A stretch of DNA of 64,000 nucleotides, taken from the NCBI GenBank assembly GCA_016801885.1, contig CM028886.1, positions 13,206,366 through 13,270,365 on the forward strand, read 5' to 3'. The position numbers and the translations under genes were made by a program. Shown piece after piece: positions 47,701 to 57,552 of this stretch (position 1 is its first letter; each line of letters begins with the position of its first letter). The notes beneath the pieces are model-generated. The model ran no database searches. It was not told the origin of the DNA and saw only the letters and a program-made list of their open reading frames with translations. This stretch comes from Toxotes chatareus (lineage: Eukaryota > Chordata > Actinopteri > Toxotidae).

Positions 47701-50700
47701 AGTGCAATATGCAGCTCTACATATATTAATTAACATAAACAAATAATACTGCATTTATGCATAGTAAAATTTTCCGCATGGATGGACGAGCTTGAATGTT
47801 AGAAACACTCATTTGGACTTTTTAAATATGCGCGTCAGGTTGAGCTATTGAAAAGGCAGCAGTGTCAAATGAATGAAAAGGTTTTAAAATAAATAAAGAT
47901 TTAATGAAGTGCAAGTACACATGTGGCTTGCCAAGTTTTAAACATGGCACATCTCAAGTCCGCCTTTGTTTTTCAATTTAGGAGGCACATTCACACTCAC
48001 ACCCTCTCCAAGAGACGAGCGTACCTGATAGACTCGCTTGTCTGGAGCCGAAATCTCAAAGCAACAGTCCTTCTTTGAGTCTTTCCGTAAGGTGTTGTTC
48101 ATTTTGACAGTATACCCATCGATACTGAACTCGCCCTTCTGCTGCTTGTCTGTTAACAGAAAATTAAAACATCATCGTTCGTGGCTCAGACACAACAACT
48201 GCATTTGCCACTATGAACATCTGGAAAACAATCCACCCGTTTATGGAAAACTGGGATGAAATGAGAACTGGGATAAAATGAGAAAAAAAAACTGAAGTAC
48301 CTTTCTCACTGCCATAATAGTAGAAGGTATGATGGCTTAGAGCACACCATCTCTTCTGCCACTCAGTGCCAAAGAAGCTGTGATCTGCGGAGGGAAAACC
48401 AAAAATTACCTCAGTATTAAAGAGATGTGTTATTTAATAGTTCATTCTGACAGAGCTATGTCTGCGTATTTCAAAAAATATGAAAATGCCAAAAAATGTA
48501 TATCACATATGATGTGCACAGGCTACCGTTCTTTTTATGTGTCCTAAAAACAAATAGGGATTATTGTGTCATGCAATCTCCTAACTGACGTTTGCCTGAC
48601 AAAGGCAAAACACTGCAACAATACATTATTTTGAGACCTTGCAAATTTCATTAAAGCTCTCTATCACCAAAAAGTATGCATCTCATTGACAGAGCACCCA
48701 CCCTTCCTGCGTTTCTCAAGGTATCCTGCTTTGAAGACAGACATCAGGTCCTGTGCTGCCACAGGTGGGGACTGCTGGGCACCTGGAAAACAGTTAAGGA
48801 AACCCATTATGATTACCGTTGAGTCCTTTAAAAGTGTTTTTAATATGTTAAAGCGAAAATAACATTTTGGGGTTTTTTTTTTTAGGTTAAATACGACCAG
48901 ATGGGTTTGTGACTAACTTTGCTATCATGTATTCAGCTGATGGAGGTTAAAATGAAAAACAAAGGTAATGCAGGCTCCACTAAGCAATGTTTTGCTTCCC
49001 ACTAGAGTAGATCCCCCTTGCAGAATGCAACTTCAATGCAAATGTTCAACTCCTGTGTCAAAGTTGCTTTGTGTGAAAGAGCAGCCATAAAACTGGCAGC
49101 TGCTTCCAGCCCATAAACCCCCGGCTCTCTAATCGGCATTTCACAAGGATTTCCCTGATACTCTGTTTAAAAAAAAAATAAACAGAAAATTGTACATGCA
49201 TCACCACAATGAGACACACAGGGTTAAAGCTACTGAATATTGAGGAATGTTTTTTCTCAAACTACAGCCATGGCAGTAATTTTCAGTCCCCCTGTGTCTG
49301 AGAGCAATAAAGCATGCTCGGGCTGTCAAAGGGGTGGGGTGAAAGAGGAGGTGGGAGTAGCAGCAGTGCCTCCAAATTGCTTCCCAAGTATGTTGCCAAG
49401 TTACAGTTGGAATGTCTCTTTCATTGTGCCACTCAAAGTCACTCTCTCCAAGGAGCAGATGCAAAGATTTGTGTTTATCTTCATGTCAAGATGTAATTTT
49501 CAATACTTTAATCCAAAGTTTGTTAGCAGTTAGCGAATCAGCTTTTGATGTCTGCTAAGTGCTTGTGGCTTGCCTTCGCAAGTGTCCTCATCCTTGTCTG
49601 TGCGCTCCGACTGCAGCGACCCTCCATCGTTGTTGCTGTCAACTTCCTCCTCCTCCTCTGAGTCATCTCCACCTACTGAAGTAAACACAAGGAGCTGTGT
49701 AGTAATGACACGTTATGGTGTAAGTCAGTGGTTCCCAACTGGTTTTGTATGCCCGTAAGGTTTGAAGGGTTGAATTTGCTCATTTTACACTGTTTGTATA
49801 TGTTTTAAAAGCCTGAAGTGATAAAATGTTAAACATAATTTCTCAAGAAATAAAGTAAATATTAAAGTATTTAAGTCTGAAAAAGAAACATAATTGGATT
49901 TTTCTTATTTTTTATTATGGTGACCACCTTGTGTCAGTTCATATTCATGTTGACCTTTTATGTGGGTCTAGACTCCCAGGTTGGGAATCACTGGTGTAAC
50001 AGATCTAAAAGTGGAGCTCAGGATTAGTAAACAAAGAGTAGGACCAGCACTCACTTTTGTCCTTGAAATCATGTGGAAACCTGTTGGAGAGACAGTAAGA
50101 GAATGTCAGATTTTTGTGGCAATATATATATATATATATATATATATATTGAATGTACAAGGCAAACGGACATACCCCAATTTGACCTCTTTGATCCGTT
50201 TGATGAAGGCCTCCCTCTTCTCTTTTGCTTTCTTGCTTAAAGTTTCTCCTTTTAACCCCTCATTCAGGAAATGTTCTAGATCTTTAAAAAAAAAAAAAAA
50301 AAAAAAAAGCCAGGTAAATCTTTCATACAACCTGATATCACTTACAGATCTTAATGCGTTATTTGACATTCAAATGGCCCAGAGCTGCTCCAGATTAAAA
50401 GCAAAACAAACCACACAAAGCAGCTGTTTTACAGCTTTGGCTCAAACTGTGTGTTGTTTGATACTTATCATCAACAGAAAACAGCGTTTGTGAATGAAAA
50501 CAAAAGCACAGAGCCTCTGACAAAAACGCAGTCATCCATATTGAGCCTGTACTTCCTCTTTCAAACAACGGTTGGACAAAGTTGGACGTAGTGAAACAAG
50601 CCTTAAAAGAACGCGCAAATCAGCCCAGCGTGTGCAAATAAATAACTTTCTTTTTAAATGATGTATTACCTGAAATAAGGGTCGTTAGCTCCTCGGGAAT

Positions 50701-50709
50701 CGCACGCAT
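41770..50709 (-). CDS. skap2: Src kinase-associated phosphoprotein 2 (12 coding exons)
   Basis: Cytosolic adaptor acting downstream of Src-family kinases and with FYB/ADAP in integrin-driven adhesion. Exons on the minus strand: 50670-50709, 50176-50281, 50055-50080, 49574-49672, 48702-48782, 48301-48384, 48025-48149, 47601-47664, 47308-47424, 47055-47129, 45380-45492, 41770-41859. The frame is kept throughout: 339 residues (human 359). The N-terminal helical dimerisation segment (LSKKAKEKREAFIKRIKEVK) is at about 29-48. The PH domain is at about 106-209 (FKAGYLEKRRKDHSFFGTEW; KRWCALS; CCFEISAPDKRVYQF; AEEWVKQIDFVL). The acidic linker has YDDV and DEDIYEELP, the latter a likely Fyn SH2 site. 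SH3 is at about 276-338 (YYQGLWDCIADHPDELSF; GWWVGE; GIVPKDYL). Odd points: intron 4 needs a GC donor; exon 4 has a CAGTAG tandem acceptor; the YDDPFAG motif of mammals is absent. Confidence 0.94.
41990..42180. mobile_element. Dispersed MITE, copy 2 (partial)
   Basis: In the last skap2 intron. Begins AGAGCTTCAACAATTATTCA and keeps GTGAAGTCATTTTTCAAGCA, as in the family at 46161; the right part is diverged or lost. Confidence 0.5.
43026..43075. repeat. (GT)n microsatellite in skap2 intron
   Basis: A 22-nt GT tract at about 43052-43073, preceded by an A-run. Confidence 0.9.
43650..43745. repeat. Polypurine tract in skap2 intron
   Basis: About 90 bp almost entirely A/G on the plus strand with many GGG and GAGG words. 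The antisense (skap2 transcript) strand is C/T-rich. Open frames here are composition artefacts. Confidence 0.75.
43991..44315. mobile_element. Dispersed MITE, copy 3
   Basis: In the last skap2 intron. Left end TCAATTAATCAATTAGCCGA, inner AGAGTCATTTATCAAACAAA and CACTATTTTCTGATATTTTA, right end GTAGTTGCAG. Same order and orientation as the other copies; an 18-nt A-run is inserted near 44143. Confidence 0.65.
46161..46417. mobile_element. Dispersed MITE, copy 4, with perfect 11-bp terminal inverted repeats
   Basis: AGAGCTGCAAC (46161-46171) and its exact reverse complement GTTGCAGCTCT (46407-46417) bound a 257-bp unit with CGTTCTCTGGTTTGTAAACT and TTTTCTGACATTTTGTAGAC inside. There is no coding capacity. 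It sits in skap2 intron 10 (45493-47054). No clear target duplication remains. Confidence 0.75.
49726..49993. mobile_element. hAT-type MITE with target-site duplication
   Basis: 14-bp ends CAGTGGTTCCCAAC (49726-49739) and GTTGGGAATCACTG (49980-49993) are inverted copies with one mismatch. Flanking 8-mers GTGTAAGT (49718-49725) and GTGTAACA (49994-50001) share six of eight bases, as expected for an 8-bp hAT duplication. 268 bp, no transposase; it lies in skap2 intron 3. Confidence 0.8.
50121..50150. repeat. (AT)n microsatellite in skap2 intron 2
   Basis: A pure AT run between the second and third skap2 exons; the intron is only 95 bp long. Confidence 0.95.
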
Positions 50710-50829
50710 TGTAGGTCAGAGTTTGTTGCTGGCAGCGATGGACCGTCCGGCGGTAGGGGGGGGGGACTTTCCGTGACACGGAAGCAGCAGCAGCAGCAGG
50801 GCTCAGACACACGGAAGTTAATCTGCCAA

Positions 50830-53800
50830 TTATTTATCACTGACCACTGCAGGACTAATACCCAAAACAAGACTGTTGTTTGGGTATTGTCAAACTGTGT
50901 TCAACATGCACAATGATGTTTATTATTCTATCGGCTTGTGTGTGTGTGTGTGTGTGTGTACATATATATATTTTAAAAGTGCTACTGATGACAGGAGGCT
51001 GATGCTTTAATGGACCAACGGGTCTTTACAGGCTAATAAAGTCAGAGCATAATGGGATGATCATATTTTTGATTGATTCCAGATTATATTTCTCTGGCTT
51101 GTCTGCTCACAGTGACTGACTCACCGGACACATTGGGAGTGTCTTTCTTTTACAATGATGCAAGCCCTTCCAGTTTATGAATATGTCAACACTGTAAATC
51201 TAAACAGGGATTATTAATTGATGAAAAGGCAATTATGTAAAACTGTTCCGGAGTGGGTCTCTGCCAGGTCTTTTAGTCTCGGAGCAGCAGTGAATATGTT
51301 TCAGGGAGTCTGTGCTTCTTCTGCTGCTCTGGTTTATGCTTGAATGACATTTTAAATATTTGCATCATCATTTTGTTGGACTGTTCTGATCAGATTCTGT
51401 TTTACGATCAATGACAAGCACAATTTTCCATCAGTCTGATGCAACCAATGCACCAATGCCGGCAAGAGTCGGGGGGCAACAACTCACTTCTTACAAACCT
51501 GTGTCTCCTGCTGTAGTCAAGGAAAGCAGCCTGTTGTCATATTGTTTACAAAGGTGTCGCTCATTCATTAGTCATCGTTTGACAGGCAGTATCACCCAAT
51601 CCTGGTTAAAAGACTGAGCCTTTGAACTGTATAGCCTGTTGTGGAGAAACAAGACAAGAAATGTCAGAGCAGCTCTGGAGGGGCTGTGTGGTGAAGAGCT
51701 TCGGCTTTTACCATAGCTGCAGGTGGTGGACGGTGTTTTTTTTTTTTTTTTTCTGAGCTGCCAGACGCACACACAGACTCTCCCCACAAACACTTAATTC
51801 ATCTCTGTTTCAGTCCTGCGGCTAAGACATCTATACAGTAGCTCTCTCATTTGTCTTAAACGGAGAGGGAAACGTGTGTTTTGATGATTGGGATCCAAAG
51901 ATACTGGATACAGGATGACAAATTATATATGCTGAAATAATCCATTTTACTTTTGATATATTTGTTTGGTGTTAAAATATTATGGGTTTGCATTTATAAT
52001 CATACCCAGAAGAGGAGCACCACGCATTATAGAGCTTAAGGTTATTGCCCCTTGATGTACAATCTTATCCCTCACTTCTTCGTGCAATTAAACCTCAGAT
52101 CATATTCTTCTTTTCCAAGGTTGTTTAGAAATGTATTTAACAAATTGTGATATCACTGTTCAGATTCGTTTCTGGTCGCCAATAAATTCTTTATGAGCCA
52201 CAAACCCTCTGTGGTCATTCAAAACCTGACCCCCTCCTGACCTGGCAGCAGTTCCTCCCAGTTTGGAGGGAAGAGGAGAGCCGGCTTGACCTTTGACCTG
52301 TGTGTGTGTGTGTGTGTGTGGAGGGAGAGATCTGCTGGCACAGTGTTGTATCTGGTTTCCCATAAAGCTTCATCTACTTGCCAGTCATCTCACAAACCCT
52401 TCCCTTTGAATCCCTGCATGTTGTCCAAGCTGCACAGCTTAAACCCAGCAAAGTCACTCATGCAGTCAGACAAACATTATACAGAAAATGCATCACTTAA
52501 TCTGTTATGCTGTAGAGGTATAAAGAGCCAGAATGTAGAAAACAAGATGCAGCAGATGTCTGCTAAACAAGCCAGACCTAGACAAGTTTTTTAAACTAAT
52601 AAACACCAAGGAGAAGGTGTATTTGTGTTTAGTTTAGTCTGCCAACACTGGCCCTGGTGACACTGTGTGGTTTTAATATTAAAAAAAAACAACAACAACA
52701 CAACAACAACAACAACTCAGTGGCTGCATCACCAAATCCAATCTGACTGCTTCTATGTTTTCTAGAATTAGCCTTCTCAGCCCTTGTTTTCAAATTGTGC
52801 GCAATTAGCCATCACTTAAAACCGCATCTCAGTAGGAATGGCAGTCCACCACCTCAGCTCACCTTTTAATTATTGCAATGAGGCTCTGAGCCCAACCGCA
52901 CAGTCCTGAGAGCAGCACGAAGAGTGCAGACATATACACAGCCCGTAAATGAAGTCAACCGCCTGCAGGCTCCGGTCAGAATAATTGATCAGCGTGATTG
53001 TTCCGTTTGTGAGTCCTGGAACAATTTATGGCTTTAGCTTTTCATCAAGTATTTTCCCTAAACATTTAATAACAGTATCATAAAAAAAGAAGGAAAACTG
53101 CAACCACGGCTGTTGCATTGTGGCAAACGCTTCTGTACATGCGCCATCGAGCCGAGGTTCAACTGGTCGGTGTGAAGATTTTCTTTAGCATTAGATGAGA
53201 CGGAGAACAGGGTAAAGATCCGTTTGGTCCAAATTAACATATATTTAATTTCATTAATATTTAATTTACTATAAATGAACAGAATCGTTAAATCCTGCTA
53301 TTTGACTGGAATCTGTCCATGGTCTATTTTTGCACCAATATATAGAACCTGGTTAAATTATAGTTTATATCAATTTGAAAAAAAGAAAAAAAAAGTTCTC
53401 CTGCTTTGAATTAAGCCAAAATGATTTTAAATCATAAAAAAAAAAGTTTTGGAGATTACAATGGTGCAAAGTGCGATTCTTAATTCAAAGAGATTGCATT
53501 ACATTGCAGATCAGGCTATAAACAAGCACCCTCAGTGCTGTGAGTTTTATAGGCCATAAAATTTAATTTGAGAGCCAAGACAAGTCATAGCTTTTGGCCT
53601 GGGACTCCTAGCAGTCAATTTTCACCGCAAATGTTCTTTTTCTGGACTTTAACATGCAGAGACGATGAATCTCCTATTTTTTTCCCTGTCCGGATAAAAC
53701 TACAACAGAATCACAGTCACGCTGATTAAAAAAAAAAAAAAACCCAAAAAACTTAAAAAAATAAAATTAAATTAATGGAATGCAAACATATCCAGCATCA

Positions 53801-54130
53801 TTAACATTTCTTCTTTTTTTATTTGTATTTTATAGTGCTGTGCTATTTGGCTAATTGTTTTTGGAAAGTTTGAGGTGATAAAATCACCGGTGTCTTTTAT
53901 GTGAGAGTGAAAACACGACGTCTTTGATGATGATTTAGAAAATACCCCCTGGCTTTTAAATGAACCCCGTTTATATTCTCCTCATTTAAATACTGAGAGT
54001 AACTACGTAGCCTCCAGCATAATTCATTTTTCTTCTAAAACATATTTTTGCGTTTTATGCATGGACCTCAAATCAGTGATCTCTCCAAACTTGTGAAATA
54101 AGACAAGTAGCGCATCTGATTCCAACCAAT
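50830..54130. other. Intergenic region between skap2 and hoxa2b
   Basis: About 3.3 kb between the skap2 start and the hoxa2b 3' end. This is the position of hoxa1 in complete HoxA clusters, but no homeobox or recognisable hoxa1 exon is present on either strand. It holds GT tracts (50937-50959, 52299-52320), an ACA tract near 52690 and A/T runs. Confidence 0.7.
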
Positions 54131-54138
54131 GGAAAGTT

Positions 54139-54144
54139 TTTATT
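54139..54144 (-). terminator. Poly(A) signal of hoxa2b
   Basis: AATAAA on the minus strand, 240 bp after the hoxa2b stop codon. Other A-rich hexamers lie nearby, so this is the best of several candidates. Confidence 0.4.
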
Positions 54145-54383
54145 TCAAGGAAAATATTCTGCTCAGTTAGAGTCGAAATCCATATAAAAATAAATGTGAA
54201 ATGTCCTTTAGCCGCCTAATGGAATAAAGACTCCATGTAGGCAAAATAGTAGCTTTGTATTTGCTTTAACTTACCTTATTTGTGAGATCTATTAAATACC
54301 CCCCCCCCACATACACGCTAAAACTGAGTACGCTGACTGAACACATGTGTCTGAATTAAAATAAAAACAAATATTTTAGTAAC

Positions 54384-55948
54384 TTAAGTTCTGAAGGTCG
54401 ATTGTTGTGTGAGTGTTTCAGAGAAAAGGTCAAACGTTTCGGATGATAAAGGCAGGGGACTTTGTGTCGACTCTGACAAACTTGGTGAGAAAGAGGAGGA
54501 GGATGAGAAAACTTGGAAATCCTGCAAAGAGACGTCCAGGCCCGGGGAATGATCATTGTCCGGGCCTATTGTTGACACGCAGATAGGAACAGTGGGTGCC
54601 GGGTTTGGAAAATGTTTCAGATTTTTCTCATTGCTGTTCAAAGGCGTAACAGTCGGGCTTTGGCTCTCCCCATTGTTCCCGTTCTGACACTGTTGTGAAG
54701 TCAAGGTATTCTGGTGGAAATACCTCTCCCTCTCCAGGAGCGTCCCGACTGAGCTGCTGTCCGCCGCCTGTTCGAACTCGTCCTCCGGCCCGTCGTCCAG
54801 GCACGCGTATTTCCCCTCACTGTCCCGGTTTTCCTTGCAGTGGGTCTGCCTCTTGTGTTTCATCCTCCTGTTCTGAAACCACACTTTCACCTGCTTCTCT
54901 GTTAAATCCAGCAAAGCCGCTATTTCCACTCGCCTCGGTCTGCACAGGTATTTGTTAAAATGAAACTCCTTCTCCAGCTCCAGGAGCTGGGTGTTGGTGT
55001 AGGCAGTCCTCAGCCTCCTGGATGCTCCTCCACCGCCAACACCACCCTCTGGTATCTCTGGTGAACCTAATAAAATAAAACCAAAGATTTATTTATTTGT
55101 TTATTTTTTTAATCACAGGAAAGGTGGTGATCAAAAAAATAAATAAAAATAAAATAAAAATAAAACAGCAACACGGTTGGGAAACTGGCTCTGTGGGGTG
55201 AAACTTGTGGCAAGCAAGCACCGGGACTGGGAAGATTTATGGGCCCCAGGAAGAATATGATGGGTCTGCGTGGACAGGACAGGACGGACGGTGAAGATTA
55301 ATGAACATGCCAGCTGTTGGCCCGTGTAAGAATAATCTATCACTCTCCATTACTGTCAAACATTAACACTCTTACACTGCATCACAAGTCAGTGCGTTAC
55401 TTGATGAGATTAAGCATGCTTAAATCAAAATCCTATACTGGCTTAAAGGGGACGCCCACGTTGCACATAGGCCCGGGATGCAGCTCCATGCAGAGGGGAA
55501 TCCTCAGACAATGAGGAGCCTTTTACATGGAGGTTATTAATCATCGTGTCTTGCCTTGGGGGGAGAAGTAGAGTGGTGAGGAGTCTGTCGTTGTCGCAGC
55601 AGCAGAGGCAGAAGAAGCAGCAGCAGTAGCAGCAGCAGTCTGGCTCCTCTTGATGCTTTTCTTCTCCTTCATCCACGGGTATTCCGGGGGTAAGGATGCG
55701 GTCTGCAACGGGCTGCAGCCCTTCAGAGCCTGCTTTGAGCGGCTGTGGCGTGGGTGGACGCCCGGGTTCAGGCCGGGGATGGTCTGCTCAAAAGGAGGAG
55801 GAATCAGAGTCGACTGTGAAAGCGCCGAGCTCTTGATTGATGAACTCTGAAATGCATCACCGACAGGGTTAGTGAGAGATGTCAGGCACTCGGCGAGCGA
55901 CGGCTGGCTGTTGATAAAACCACTTTCTCGCCCAAATTCGTAATTCAT
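54384..55948 (-). CDS. hoxa2b: Homeobox protein Hoxa2 (b copy)
   Basis: Paralogue-group 2 Hox transcription factor; in vertebrates it patterns rhombomeres 2-5 and gives neural crest of the second pharyngeal arch its identity. Two exons on the minus strand: 55555-55948 and 54384-55066, joined in phase 1, 358 residues. The N-terminus MNYEFGRESGFINSQPSLAE and LIPPPFEQTIPGLNP are hallmarks of Hoxa2. The Pbx-binding hexapeptide YPWMK is at residues 90-94. The homeodomain is at about 147-206 (RRLRTAYTNTQLLELEKEF; CRPRRVEIAALLDLT; QVKVWFQNRRMKHKR). The stretch after the hexapeptide is Ala/Ser/Thr-rich from CAG-like repeats. No GT donor is available before the in-frame stop after exon 1; the join needs CAAG|GCAAGA, a GC-AG intron. 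The A identity (not B2) rests on the termini and the skap2 neighbour. Confidence 0.96.
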
Positions 55949-56215
55949 CTCCTCCTTCTTGTCCTGAAAACTCGCTGATGTCAGAGGTTGGGCAGAAATA
56001 ATGATGATGATAACAATAACAATAATAATAAAAAAAATAATGAACAGTTTATTTTCATAAACGACTAAACTGGATATAGTCGTATGGAGACCTCTATGCC
56101 ATAAACTATTGCTTTCATGAGGACATGGTTGGAATTAGACCGTGCTGCTTGTCACATGATTGCATCTGCCCAATGACAATTTGGGTTTTTTATCAAAAGA
56201 AGCCACTGTCCCCTG

Positions 56216-56223
56216 TGATTGAT
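56216..56223. promoter_or_regulatory. Candidate Pbx-Hox site upstream of hoxa2b
   Basis: TGATTGAT, an exact match to the bipartite Pbx-Hox core TGATNNAT, 268 bp upstream of the hoxa2b start codon, with a Prep/Meis-like TGACA at 56174-56178. The motif is short and expected by chance several times in this window; position is the main argument. Confidence 0.3.
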
Positions 56224-56624
56224 CGAAAAACTCGGAGGGGTAACGCCTCATTCCGGGGGTAGGGGTTGCTTTATTTACACATTTTTTTAAGCTCAGTTTG
56301 TTCACGTCTGCCGCCCTCCACCTCCACCTCCAACCCCCGAAAATGCACCCAGAAGTCGTGCCTACTTTTGCGCGCCCCCGTAGTCTGCCGTGCAGGGTGT
56401 GCGCGCGCGCGTGTGTGTGTGAGAGAGAGAGTCCTACGTGCATTTATTTGCAGCATGGCACTCCACAAATCATTTCAACAGTCACATTTGTGTCTCATAA
56501 AGCCACGACGCCCGCAGTCGTTATCAGTGCCAAGGCGTTAATCTTGAGACTTTCTTGAAGGTTTGCTTTGCTTGGAGAGGAAAGCCTGCACCAGACATCC
56601 AGCAACATGTCCACCCCTCCCCCA

Positions 56625-56733
<109 letters not shown>

Positions 56734-57141
56734 GATTATTTTGATTTCGATTTTGCGTTCATCAGATTTTGGCTCTGTATCTTTTGTTATCTGCGCAGCC
56801 CGATCGATGTTATGTTATTTTTGGTAACTTTAGCATGTAATTCAACATAACATGTTCTAATTTGCTGAAAACAATGTTCTGTGTGCAGGAAAGAAAGCAG
56901 TTGGGTTATTTGACGGGTATTTGTCATCATTTTACAGTTTATACCTCCCTGCCCCACATCCCATTTCATTTATTTTATTTCACCTATAAGGATAATATTG
57001 ACCTAAGCCATCATCCATACACTTCAGCATTATTGGTTACAACATAGCGGAGAGCAGACATGATTTGCCACTGTAGTGTGAAGCAGAGGAAAGGCTGTTT
57101 ATTGCTCAGGCTCTAAACAAAGAGCCCTGGTAGCCCGTGTG

Positions 57142-57552
57142 TGATCAATCTTTCTCGCCAAAAGGTCTGACAGCTCCCTGCCCTAAGAACACATTTAAAC
57201 CATCTAACATTCCCTTAGATCATATATGGCCAGGAAGAGGACAACCACTCTCTGGGTAGGCTGTGGGAGAAGTTTTCAATTTAGCAATGTGAGGATTTCT
57301 TTAGCAGCACGGATGAGACGCACGGCCATTACGCACCAAGGTCCTGTTTTTGCGCGCTCGCTCGATAATAAATCAGAAATCCGGCAAAAGACACAACTGC
57401 ACTTTGTCGCTTTTGTTTTTCGTTTGCAAAAAAAAGACGGACTATGCGGGCACAGAGAAAGAAAGAAGACAGGAATGGACTTGGTTGGTGGTAGAGAAAC
57501 GAACGGAGCAGCTTTTACATAGGATCAATTGTTTGCTGAGGTGAGTGGGTGT
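57142..57552. promoter_or_regulatory. Candidate hindbrain enhancer upstream of hoxa2b
   Basis: Within 410 bp, 1.2-1.6 kb upstream of hoxa2b: TGATCAAT (57142-57149, Pbx-Hox core), TGACAG (57168-57173, Meis/Prep core) and GAGTGGGTG (57543-57551, 7 of 9 matches to the Krox20/Egr site GCGTGGGCG). Hoxa2 is known to have Krox20-dependent r3/r5 control upstream. Motif matches alone are weak evidence. Confidence 0.3.

Noticed and set aside
50830..54130. Search for hoxa1b
   Set aside because: No Hox1 homeodomain (such as NFTTKQLTELEKEF) or hexapeptide found by eye on either strand.
57226..57544. 98-codon open frame upstream of hoxa2b, considered as a lost Hox exon
   Set aside because: No hexapeptide, homeodomain or Hox N-terminal motif in any frame.
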